NCBI GenBank assembly: GCA_934631995.1
Contig: CAKTYF010000084.1
Location: 1 to 8,236, forward strand
From: an uncultured Eggerthellaceae bacterium
GTDB lineage: Bacteria; Actinomycetota; Coriobacteriia; Coriobacteriales; Eggerthellaceae
Length of the DNA stretch: 8,236 nt
Direction of reading: 5' to 3'
Shown: positions 1-5,947 of the stretch, one piece after another
Layout: every line of letters starts with the position of its first letter
Numbering within the stretch: position 1 is the first letter of the stretch
The notes under the pieces: model-generated
The model's input: the letters and a program-made list of their open reading frames with translations, nothing else
Told to the model about the DNA's origin: nothing
The model's database searches: none
Program-made: the position numbers and the translations under genes

Positions 1-527
1 CAGGCGTTACAAATATGAGGGAGATGTTCGCGGGATGCGCGTCGCTGCTGGCGGTCGATCTTTCGGGCTTCGACTTCTCCCAGGTAACGGATGCGTCGAT
101 GATGTTCGGCAACTGCGGCAAGCTCAGGAAGGTCTACGTCGCGGAGGGGTTCCCGGGCATCCCCGCGGCGGCGGCTTCCGAGAACATGTTCCAGGGCTGC
201 GCGGCGCTTAGCGGCGGCGCGGGCACGGCGTTCGATGCGGCGCATGTGGACGCGGCGTACGCCCGCCTCGATGGCGGCGCGGCGGATCCCGGGTACTTCG
301 CCCTGGGCCGCGGCGACGTCAACTGCAACGGCCTGCTGAACATCGTGGACGTGCAGGTCGCCTACGACATCGCGAACGGCGGGCACGCCGAGCGCCATGA
401 CCTCGTGTGGATGCGCTCCCGCGCCGATGTGTCGGGTCCGGCGGGCGCGCCCGACGGCGCGGTCGACGCGCAGGACGCGTTCGCCATCCAGCGCGCCGCC
501 CTGCTCGGCTGGGGTGAGGCTATCTAG
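1..527 (+). CDS. C-terminal fragment of a BspA-like DUF285 surface protein with dockerin-like end
   Basis: The frame is open through the left edge (codons from base 3), so the gene begins outside the window and the ATG at 15 is internal. The visible part starts with VTNMREMFAGCASL, then LAVDLSGFDFSQVTDASMMF: the repeat style of BspA/DUF285 'lipoprotein' repeats, with MF-x-GC and DLSGFD cores. The stretch ending in GGAADPGYFALG is the usual close of such a repeat block. After it comes a dockerin-type-I-like pair of calcium loops. The first, DVNCNGLLNIVD, has the D-x-N-x-N-G-x-x-N-x-x-D spacing. The second, ADVSGPAGAPDGAVDAQD, carries an insertion after its first ligands. Such proteins are secreted and thought to act in surface adhesion or protein-protein attachment; no partner cohesin is visible here. 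Codons look richer in GC than in the genes to the right. The family is fairly sure; the function is general only. Confidence 0.85.
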   Translation, partial: GVTNMREMFAGCASLLAVDLSGFDFSQVTDASMMFGNCGKLRKVYVAEGFPGIPAAAASENMFQGCAALSGGAGTAFDAAHVDAAYARLDGGAADPGYFALGRGDVNCNGLLNIVDVQVAYDIANGGHAERHDLVWMRSRADVSGPAGAPDGAVDAQDAFAIQRAALLGWGEAI

Positions 528-532
528 CTCGT

Positions 533-577
533 TTGTTGACAAATTACCCCACCTTTTGTCAACAATTCCTTCCTTTT
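533..577 (+). terminator. AT-rich hairpin and T-rich tail just after the surface-protein gene
   Basis: An exact 11-bp inverted repeat, TTGTTGACAAA (533-543) and TTTGTCAACAA (555-565), flanks an 11-nt loop. It starts 6 bases after the stop codon and is followed by a T/C-rich run ending in TTTTT (573-577). The stem is weak in GC, so termination is only likely. Each arm also contains its own near-palindrome (TTGT-NN-ACAA), so a protein-binding site is an alternative. Confidence 0.45.
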
Positions 578-578
578 T

Positions 579-617
579 GAGGCGGCTCCGGGCCAGCCTG
601 CTCTGGAGCCGTCTTCG
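579..617 (+). terminator. GC-rich hairpin, second terminator candidate
   Basis: GGCGGCTCC (581-589) pairs with GGAGCCGTC (605-613), with one G-U pair and a 15-nt loop. The tail (TTCGTATCGTT) is only weakly T-rich. It lies directly behind the AT-rich hairpin, so the two may form a tandem terminator for the surface-protein gene. No protein-coding role is apparent. Confidence 0.4.
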
Positions 618-773
618 TATCGTTGACAAAGGCAGGGCGCGCGTACTTAGACTTGTTGGTGGCATGTTGGGCTTTGGCGCGCGCGATTGAGCTTGTTGGT
701 CGCTTGCCGAGTTTTATTACTTGTTTTTGGCTCATCGGCGGCATGTTGTCGTTTTTTCCGTGCAAATGCGCCC

Positions 774-924
774 AAATCAACGATTCGGGGCAGGTGGGAA
801 CGCGGCAACACCTCCGACCATCTGCCCCGAATTTTGCGACCTGGGCTTTTGCTGGATGCGAGGAGGCTGAAGGGTTCACGGCGGCCTTATCCGCACCCCC
901 CGACCTGCCCCGAACCGTCGATTT
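774..924. repeat. Three copies of a TTCGGGGCAG-core repeat, one direct and two inverted
   Basis: Copy 1 (774-795, + strand) and copy 3 (903-924, - strand) agree at 20 of 22 positions, reading AAATC-R-ACG-R-TTCGGGGCAGGT. Copy 2 (818-832, - strand) matches copy 1 over 15 bases, ATTCGGGGCAGGTGG against ATTCGGGGCAGATGG, with one difference. Copies 1 and 2 could form a hairpin with a 20-nt loop; copy 1 could instead pair with copy 3. This looks like a degenerate interspersed intergenic repeat, but a genome-wide comparison was not possible here. Confidence 0.65.
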
Positions 925-998
925 CGACGTTTTCGCGCTCGATTTTTGACAAGATGCTCTGCTCTTCAGGGACGCTTGCGTCGGCGGAGATGCGCGAG

Positions 999-1025
999 GT
1001 TAAAAAGACCCCGTCACTTTTTAAC
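999..1025 (-). terminator. Rho-independent terminator overlapping the end of psd
   Basis: On the minus strand GTTAAAAAG pairs exactly with CTTTTTAAC (+ coordinates 1017-1025 and 999-1007) around a C/G-rich loop, within which a small GAC/GTC stem can also form. The upstream arm is made by the last three codons of psd (Val-Lys-Lys) and the TGA lies in the loop. The downstream arm supplies the T run. The position fits the end of the three-gene lipid operon. Confidence 0.6.
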
Positions 1026-2081
1026 GTCAAGCGCCACGCCTACCGCTTGACCGTAGCGCACGGGCGTTTCCTGGCCTTGCGCGGTATTTTGGAAGTACGT
1101 ATCGTCTATCTGCGCCACGCCCGGCTCAAGCAGTACGATGATGGTGGATCCGCCGAACTCGAAGTGCCCTTTTTCGCAGCCACGTTCAACAGTGCGCGCT
1201 TCGGGGTAGTCGTTCACGATTTTTCCCACCATGAGCGCACCGACTTCCATTTGAAGCAACGTGCCAAACTTCTCGGTTTCTACCAGATCGTATATGCGCG
1301 TGTTCTCTTTATAGAGTGGACGCGTAGCGGCGGCAAGCGGATTGACCGTATGAAAGACGCCGGGAATCAGCACGTCTGCGCTTTTTGCGCCCGAGGCCGC
1401 ATAGCAGTAGCGGTGGTAATCGCGCACCGTAAGCCTGAACAGCAAAAGCGTGCCGCCTGTGTAGCGCTCGCTTAACGCATTATCGCGCAGAAGTTCGGGT
1501 AGCGTGTAGCAACTTCCCTTGATTTGAAAGCGCGCGTTGTGCTCTATGGCGTATGCGGAAAGAAGCGCGTCGCACGGGGAGATAAGCGTGTTCTCATTGG
1601 CGCAGATGGGGCGCTTGTCCGGCAGAATTTTACGCGTGAAGAAGTCATTGTATGATCGATACGGGCGCTCTTCAAAATCGCTCATATCAATGTTGTTGTT
1701 GCGAATAAAGCCCGGAATCGCACGTTTCGAAAGCGCGCTATTCATCACGGCACCGCCCAACTTCGTTATGAAGGGGCGTGTGAGCAGGGGCAATAATGCG
1801 CGTCCTGGCACCGAGGTGTATAGCCAATGCAGAAAGCGCTCCTGTGCGTCAGGCTTTTGCGGCTTGCTTGCCTCTGCCGCGGGGCCACTCGTTGCGGCGT
1901 TCGTGTTCTTGCGGGTTGTTTCGCAGGTCGCCGCTTCGCAAGCGGCGTTTGCTTCCGTTGCGGAACCCTTCGCTGCGCCTTCACCTGCGCCATCCGCAAT
2001 AGCCGTTACGAGATTCTTCGCCGTGCTTTCGCTCGCGTCTTCGCCTGCGCCTGTCGCAGCTGCCGTTGTTGTATCTGTCAT
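1014..2081 (-). CDS. psd: Phosphatidylserine decarboxylase, clostridial-type, with N-terminal extension
   Basis: Psd converts phosphatidylserine to phosphatidylethanolamine at the membrane, using a pyruvoyl group made by self-cleavage. The cleavage motif GGST lies at residues 310-313 (FEFGGSTIIVLLE), so a beta chain of about 311 residues and an alpha chain of about 44 are expected. Other family blocks are YNDFFTRKI (144-152), SPCDA with the likely catalytic Asp171, and DYHRYC (221-226). In E. coli Psd the last block reads DYHRVH; here the second His is Cys226. Family similarity starts near residue 80 (ERFLHWLYTS). Residues 1-75 are an Ala/Thr/Glu-rich low-complexity extension that most relatives lack. 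The ATG at 2081 lies 17 bases past the pssA stop with only a weak GGGAA upstream; a later non-ATG start cannot be excluded. The gene is last in the operon, directly after the enzyme that makes its substrate. Confidence 0.93.
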   Translation of the reverse strand: MTDTTTAAATGAGEDASESTAKNLVTAIADGAGEGAAKGSATEANAACEAATCETTRKNTNAATSGPAAEASKPQKPDAQERFLHWLYTSVPGRALLPLLTRPFITKLGGAVMNSALSKRAIPGFIRNNNIDMSDFEERPYRSYNDFFTRKILPDKRPICANENTLISPCDALLSAYAIEHNARFQIKGSCYTLPELLRDNALSERYTGGTLLLFRLTVRDYHRYCYAASGAKSADVLIPGVFHTVNPLAAATRPLYKENTRIYDLVETEKFGTLLQMEVGALMVGKIVNDYPEARTVERGCEKGHFEFGGSTIIVLLEPGVAQIDDTYFQNTAQGQETPVRYGQAVGVALDVKK

Positions 2082-2098
2082 GTGTTCGCGTTTCCCGT

Positions 2099-2743
2099 CT
2101 ACAGCTCAAAAATCAAGTGCGGGAAGTCGATAATCGCAACCGCGGCAATAGCAATTGCCACCAACACGCAGAAAATAATGAGTGTGCGTAGTTTCGGCTT
2201 GTGCACCTGGAAGTTTCCAATGAACAGCGTTCCTACAATAAGCAGCACAAAATGCAGCACCACAATGAATGCTTGGTCGGTCATGAACGTGCTTAGGAGG
2301 TAGACCAGGGGCAAAACCACGGCGATTGACGTGATAGGCAGACCGATAAAAATTTTCTCGTGGACTTCTTCCGAGAAGAAATTATTCGTTTCGCGCACGT
2401 TGAAGTATCCCAGGCGGATAACGCCGCACACCGCGAAGTAGATGAGCACGACAAATCCAATGGGACCCTTTACGCCCAAGTTGAAGCAGATGACCACAGG
2501 GAACACGCCGAACGCCACCAGGTCGCACAGCGAGTCAAGCTGAATGCCGAACAGGCGCTCGTCGTGGCTGCGGTCGCTTTTTGTGCGCGCAACGGGGCCA
2601 TCGAGCATGTCGAAGAAGCCGGAAAGCGCCAGGCAGGCGATTGCGCCTAAATGGACTCCGTCGATGGAAAGCGTTATGCCAACCAGAGCGGAAATCAAGC
2701 TCATAAACGTCAGGACAACCGTGTAGTTATAGTAGCCGATCAT
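2099..2743 (-). CDS. pssA: CDP-diacylglycerol--serine O-phosphatidyltransferase
   Basis: This membrane enzyme joins CDP-diacylglycerol and serine to give phosphatidylserine and CMP. At 214 residues it has the CDP-alcohol phosphatidyltransferase signature: D45-x2-D48-G49-x2-A52-R53, then G66-x3-D70-x3-D74. The four Asp residues bind metal and the CDP group. The gap between AR and G is 12 residues rather than the usual 8 or so. I believe this longer form occurs in a known Pss subgroup, and the remaining signature (FGIQLDSLCDLVAFGV) is typical of Pss. Several hydrophobic segments follow, about residues 79-92, 96-110, 135-151 and 155-175, plus one near the C terminus. Its ATG overlaps the TGA of the upstream membrane-protein gene (ATGA), with GAAAGG about 9 bases before the start, which points to translational coupling. 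The next gene, psd, uses its product. Confidence 0.92.
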   Translation of the reverse strand: MIGYYNYTVVLTFMSLISALVGITLSIDGVHLGAIACLALSGFFDMLDGPVARTKSDRSHDERLFGIQLDSLCDLVAFGVFPVVICFNLGVKGPIGFVVLIYFAVCGVIRLGYFNVRETNNFFSEEVHEKIFIGLPITSIAVVLPLVYLLSTFMTDQAFIVVLHFVLLIVGTLFIGNFQVHKPKLRTLIIFCVLVAIAIAAVAIIDFPHLIFEL

Positions 2744-3777
2744 TTTTCATTACCTTTCTTTGCGCCAAAGACCACCAGATATGCTACGGCAGAGAACACC
2801 GCGCATACCAGCAGCTGGGCGTAAAAACTGAGCCCTCGGCTTATTACCAAGGTGGGGGCGGTTAATTGTCCGCAAATGGGCTGGAACATTACGTTGTAAA
2901 GATGCTCGGAAATGCCTAATCCGCCTGGCAGGGGAAGCATGTCGGCGGAAAGGGAAATGCTGCCTTGCAGCAGCGTTGCATCCAAAAGGGAAAGGTTGCT
3001 CACGTCAAACGAGAGCAACACAACATACGTCACGGCGAACAGCAAAAAACGCTGCACAATCGTGATAAGCATAACGTTGAGCGTGACAATGCGATGCTCG
3101 CGCACGAAGCGCGAGGCTTCCTTGTAGTTCTCAAGCGATTGCGTGAGGTGCGCTTGCCAGCGGTCCACGTGCTCTGCCGCTACGAATTTCCGTGCGATGC
3201 GCAGCGCGGTGAACACGATGGTCTTCGCAACGGAAGGGGCAAGAACCAGCGCAAGCATGGCGCCCACGCAGATAACGTTCAATACTATTCCCAGGTAAAT
3301 CCACCCCATGGCGGGCTCCAGCAGGGGAGCGATATACGGCGGGCAGGCGAATAGTACCAGAATGCCCACCAGGATAAGCACTGACTTGTACGCGATGGTC
3401 ACAATAAGCAGCGCAATAACGCAGCGGGTAAGGCTTAGGCCGTCGCGTTTCATGAACACGAGCTGCATGGGTTGTCCGCCCGATGCGGTGGGTGTGACCA
3501 AGCTGAAAAAGAACCCCACGAAGGAATACAAAAAGCAGTGGGAAAGCTGCGGAGTATCGCCGAACGCGCGCAGTAGATAGAAGATGATAACGGACTCGCA
3601 TAGGATAAACGCAATGACTAGCGCAAATCCGGCAATCCAGAAAACTTGGGACGAGCTGCGGATATAGCTCACTAAGGCGCCGAAATCTTCGCCCGATAAC
3701 ACGAAGTAGACCGACACGCCAATGCAAAGCAAAAGGAAGGCCCCATTGCAAAGAATCTTCTTCAGTTTGCTCTTCAT
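2740..3777 (-). CDS. UPF0104 / LPG-synthase transmembrane-domain family membrane protein
   Basis: This 345-residue polytopic membrane protein has about eight hydrophobic segments and a short positive N terminus (MKSKLKK). Two family signatures of the lysylphosphatidylglycerol-synthase TM region (UPF0104/AglD-like, flippase-like) are visible: SLVTPTASGGQPMQ (about 93-106) and LPLPGGLGISE (about 282-292). The soluble aminoacyl-transferase domain of full MprF is absent, so lysyl-lipid synthesis is not expected. Members are thought to move or help move lipids, or to serve glycolipid pathways; the exact substrate is unknown. As first gene of an operon with pssA and psd, a role in handling phosphatidylserine or phosphatidylethanolamine is a reasonable inference. 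A run AGGGGGG lies about 14 bases before the ATG, which is a long spacing. A promoter candidate is listed separately. Confidence 0.88.
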   Translation of the reverse strand: MKSKLKKILCNGAFLLLCIGVSVYFVLSGEDFGALVSYIRSSSQVFWIAGFALVIAFILCESVIIFYLLRAFGDTPQLSHCFLYSFVGFFFSLVTPTASGGQPMQLVFMKRDGLSLTRCVIALLIVTIAYKSVLILVGILVLFACPPYIAPLLEPAMGWIYLGIVLNVICVGAMLALVLAPSVAKTIVFTALRIARKFVAAEHVDRWQAHLTQSLENYKEASRFVREHRIVTLNVMLITIVQRFLLFAVTYVVLLSFDVSNLSLLDATLLQGSISLSADMLPLPGGLGISEHLYNVMFQPICGQLTAPTLVISRGLSFYAQLLVCAVFSAVAYLVVFGAKKGNEK

Positions 3778-3816
3778 GCCTGCGTATTAATCCCCCCTGT
3801 TTTCGAGCAGCATCTC

Positions 3817-3844
3817 ATTATAGCTTATAGCGATTTTTTGTCCT
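3817..3844 (-). promoter_or_regulatory. Promoter candidate for the lipid operon
   Basis: Read on the minus strand, AGGACA (3839-3844) and an exact TATAAT (3817-3822) are separated by 16 bases. The predicted transcript start is near 3810, giving a short leader of about 30 bases before the ATG at 3777. The -10 is perfect; the -35 matches TTGACA at 4 of 6 positions. Confidence 0.6.
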
Positions 3845-3957
3845 ATTGCGATCTTTCATATTCTTGGGTGCATCTTGCATGCGTCTCGGTGTATTCTTAA
3901 ACGTGCATGCTGTTTTCGGGTTCCCTTGAAAGGGGGTCAGAGAAGAGTGGCGTAAAA

Positions 3958-3966
3958 TGGTATAAG
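3958..3966 (+). promoter_or_regulatory. Extended -10 promoter candidate for the kinase cassette
   Basis: TGG-TATAAG resembles an extended -10 (TGn plus TATAAT-like hexamer), with a start expected near 3973. That would give a leader of about 125 bases containing the folded element at 3991-4046. No good -35 lies at 16-18 bases. A TTGAAA at 3926-3931 pairs better with a nearby TAAAAT (3953-3958), but at 21 bases. TTGAAA sits inside a short palindrome, CCCTTGAAAGGG (3923-3934), a possible operator. Confidence 0.35.
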
Positions 3967-3990
3967 ATGCATTCGTTCGTATCCGATCCC

Positions 3991-4046
3991 GCGCTGTTTT
4001 CACGGTCGTTTTATGCCAGCCATGCTGGGCCAGTGGAAACCAGCGC
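3991..4046 (+). promoter_or_regulatory. Structured 5' leader element upstream of the kinase cassette
   Basis: GCGCTGTTTTCAC (3991-4003) pairs with GTGGAAACCAGCGC (4033-4046) as a 13-bp stem with one bulged C (4040) and one G-U pair. Inside it a second hairpin forms from CCAGC (4016-4020), loop CAT and GCTGG (4024-4028). No T run follows, so it is not a plain terminator. It lies in the predicted leader, 51 bases before the first start codon, suggesting an RNA control element (antitermination, processing or protein binding). The folding is seen in the sequence; the role is inferred. I do not recognise it as a named riboswitch. Confidence 0.5.
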
Positions 4047-4097
4047 GAAGAACAGTTAAAATAACGTCTATCATTTTGACGAAAGGGTTTTTTCCAC

Positions 4098-4763
4098 ATG
4101 ACATTACTTGAACTCCTGCAGCTTCTGCGCAAGAAGTTGGCGCTGGTCATTGCGCTTCCCGTTATTTTCACGCTGGTAACAGGCATTTACACTTTTGGTT
4201 TCATGGAGGATGTTTATACCTCTGAAGTGCAGCTTTACGTTTTGACGCAGTCGCAAATTTCGCAGGATCAATCCTATGCAACCAGCTCCGATACGGCGGC
4301 GTCTCAGCAGCTTGCAAACGACATTGCCGTTATTGCCGATACGCCTAAAGTGCGCAACGCCACGGCGAAAGCCCTGGGAATGAAGGATTTGAAGGATTAC
4401 ACGCTGGGCGTTAAGAATGCCACTACGAACCGCGTTATCACGCTTACGGTTACGGCGAACGATCCCGCGGCTGCGGCGCGCGTTGCGAATGAATTTGCCA
4501 AGAACACGGCCTCGTGCTCGGTGGAGACCATGGGCTTGAAGGCGGTCAACATTGTTGACGATGCAACGTCGTCCGACATTCCGAGTGGCCCCAATCGCAA
4601 GATGTATCTGGCCGTCGCTTTCCTGGCGGGTTTGTTTGTGGCCGTTGCCATTGTGGTGCTTATGGACATGCTGAATACCACAGTAAAATCGCGCGAAGAA
4701 GCCGAAGAACTGTTTGGCCTACCTGTTTTGGGCACCATGCCTGAGCTGAAGAAGGTGAAATAG
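4098..4763 (+). CDS. Wzz/CpsC-like membrane activator of the tyrosine kinase
   Basis: Proteins of this class sit in the cytoplasmic membrane, set polysaccharide chain length and activate the partner tyrosine kinase through their cytoplasmic tail. The 221 residues show the expected layout: a short cytoplasmic N terminus, a first membrane segment (about 13-33), an external alpha/beta region with the YTSEVQLYV start typical of Wzz domains, a proline-containing IPSGPNRK stretch (161-168), a second membrane segment (about 169-190) and a short cytoplasmic C terminus (VKSREEAEELFGLPVLGTMPELKK). That tail is the usual kinase-contact part. The ATG at 4098 has GAAAGGG (4081-4087) ten bases before it. 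The kinase gene starts 2 bases after its stop. The length matches two-part Gram-positive (CapA/CpsC/YveK) systems rather than fused Gram-negative ones. Confidence 0.9.
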   Translation: MTLLELLQLLRKKLALVIALPVIFTLVTGIYTFGFMEDVYTSEVQLYVLTQSQISQDQSYATSSDTAASQQLANDIAVIADTPKVRNATAKALGMKDLKDYTLGVKNATTNRVITLTVTANDPAAAARVANEFAKNTASCSVETMGLKAVNIVDDATSSDIPSGPNRKMYLAVAFLAGLFVAVAIVVLMDMLNTTVKSREEAEELFGLPVLGTMPELKKVK

Positions 4764-4765
4764 CC

Positions 4766-5905
4766 ATGGCGAAGAAGAACCAGAAGAAGTTTCTTCCTAT
4801 AGATCTCAACGAGCTTTCGCATCAGAGCGAAACGCTACTTGCCAATATCCGTTTTGCAAGCGTGGACGAGCCGGTAAAGACCATTGTGATTACCAGCACG
4901 GGCGTTGACGAGGGTAAAACGACGACCGCCATTGCCCTTGCCATGGCCATGGCGCGTTCGGGCAAGCGCACGCTGATTATGGATTGTGATATGCGTCGCC
5001 GCAGCGTGGGGCGTGTTTTGGGCATGCGCACGAACGCGGGCATCTATGCGGTTCTTTCGGGTCGTGTTCCGCTGAAACGCGCCGTAACGCAAACGGCGCA
5101 GCCGAACTTGTACCTGCTTGACTGCGAGCCGAATGTAGCGAATCCTTCGGATATGCTGTCAACAAAGCGTTTCGCGGCGCTTATGGCCACGCTGCGCAAC
5201 GCGTTCGATTACGTAGTTATTGATACGCCGCCGTTGTCGCTGTTTGTGGATGCCGCCGTGGTCTCTACGTTAGCCGATGGCGTGGCGCTGGTTGTTCGTC
5301 AGCGCATGGCGAAAAAGCGCGCTGTTGCGGATGCGTTATCCCAGCTTGATGCCGCGAATGCACGTGTTTTGGGCTTGGTGCTCACGTTTGCCCAGAAAGG
5401 CGACGACGATTACTACTATTATTACTACTACAACGAAGAGAACAAGCGCGTCAAAAAGAAGCGCACGCATGCAGCGGGTGATGATGCTTCAGAGCAAGAA
5501 GCGCCCGCACCTGCAAGCCGGCGCGAGTTTGACGAGGATAACGTTGTGGAGTGGGCGCGGCGCGTTGGCGTAAGTGTGGAAGCGGCGCAGGAGCAAATGC
5601 AGGCGCCGGCGAGCCGTCGTGTTTCGTCGCGTGCAAGCCATTCTGCCGAGAAGCGGGGCGTTGCGGGCGCAACGGCTGCGACGGGCGCTGGTGCGGCTGG
5701 CGGTGCGGGTGCCGCAAGGACGGGCGCTGGTGCCGCGGGCTCGAATGCGGCTGGCGGTGCGAATGCTTCGGGTGCGGCAGGTGCTGCGGTTGGCGCTGGT
5801 GGCGCGGGTGCCGAAAGAACGGGCGCGAGCGCTGCGCGCGCGACCGCCGCAGCTGGTGGCGCGAAGTCTGAAAACCCCTTTGCTCCGGGTGCGTTCAAGA
5901 AATAA
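4766..5905 (+). CDS. Bacterial tyrosine kinase (CpsD/CapB type) with unusual long tail
   Basis: BY-kinases are P-loop ATPases that phosphorylate their own tyrosine cluster and other proteins, usually to control polysaccharide export. Walker A is at about 44-53 (STGVDEGKTT), Walker A' at 70-75 (LIMDCD) and Walker B at 151-156 (VIDTPP). The region after the start (LNELSHQSETLLANIRFASVD) matches the family's oligomerisation and activator-contact segment. Residues 216-222 are seven consecutive tyrosines (5411-5431), the autophosphorylation cluster. In most relatives the protein ends at that cluster. Here about 157 more residues follow: a basic run (KRVKKKR), a charged part (REFDEDNVVEWARRVGV), then an Ala/Gly-rich low-complexity stretch (about 299-366) and a short NPFAPGAFKK end. 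The ATG has AAGAAGG upstream and follows the activator gene by 2 bases. The core call is firm; the tail's function is unknown. Confidence 0.93.
   Translation: MAKKNQKKFLPIDLNELSHQSETLLANIRFASVDEPVKTIVITSTGVDEGKTTTAIALAMAMARSGKRTLIMDCDMRRRSVGRVLGMRTNAGIYAVLSGRVPLKRAVTQTAQPNLYLLDCEPNVANPSDMLSTKRFAALMATLRNAFDYVVIDTPPLSLFVDAAVVSTLADGVALVVRQRMAKKRAVADALSQLDAANARVLGLVLTFAQKGDDDYYYYYYYNEENKRVKKKRTHAAGDDASEQEAPAPASRREFDEDNVVEWARRVGVSVEAAQEQMQAPASRRVSSRASHSAEKRGVAGATAATGAGAAGGAGAARTGAGAAGSNAAGGANASGAAGAAVGAGGAGAERTGASAARATAAAGGAKSENPFAPGAFKK
5660..5860 (+). repeat. In-frame degenerate Ala/Gly-coding repeats in the kinase tail
   Basis: Exact or near copies recur in the reading frame: a 14-mer at 5681-5694 and 5720-5733 (39 apart), a 16-mer at 5692-5707 and 5746-5761 (54 apart), and a 10-mer at 5705-5714 and 5804-5813 (99 apart). 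All offsets are multiples of three and encode shuffled GAGAARTGAG-like units. This fits expansion by slippage or recombination within the gene. Confidence 0.7.
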
Positions 5906-5934
5906 CGCCCCTGCTGGCACGCGGGAAAACGGCG

Positions 5935-5940
5935 AAGGAG
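5935..5940 (+). promoter_or_regulatory. Ribosome binding site fixing the GTG start of the phosphatase
   Basis: AAGGAG is placed 7 bases before GTG at 5948. A nearby GTG at 5943 is out of frame and too close. This supports GTG 5948 as the start, which puts the family's N-terminal D-x-H-x-H motif at residues 3-7 as usual. Confidence 0.75.
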
Positions 5941-5947
5941 CACGTGC

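Larger units (their letters stand above)
528..998. other. Gene-free, repeat-bearing intergenic stretch
   Basis: No convincing gene is found on either strand. The open frames here lack family resemblance and good ribosome sites, and they overlap the repeats. The stretch holds the two hairpins after the surface-protein gene, a pair of imperfect 14-mers (TTGGTGGCATGTTG at 656-669, TCGGCGGCATGTTG at 735-748; 12 of 14 match) and three copies of a motif with core TTCGGGGCAG (listed separately). It is bounded by the end of the surface-protein gene and the terminator of the convergent lipid operon, so it need not hold a promoter. Confidence 0.6.

Noticed and set aside
559..949. Possible small genes in the gene-free stretch (plus 623-949, minus 559-879)
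   Set aside because: They overlap each other and the repeats, lack convincing ribosome sites, and show no recognisable domain.
687..1475. Long plus-strand open frame of 262 codons
   Set aside because: It runs through the repeat-bearing intergenic stretch and antisense to psd; the composition is unlike a protein and no family is recognised.
3131..3751. Second minus-strand frame of 206 codons inside the flippase-like gene
   Set aside because: It is Arg/His/Pro-rich shadow translation of a clearly real membrane protein in another frame.
5428..5943. Ala/Pro-rich minus-strand open frame antisense to the kinase tail
   Set aside because: It is the mirror of the GC-rich Ala/Gly repeats, which keep all frames open; no start signal or family resemblance is seen.
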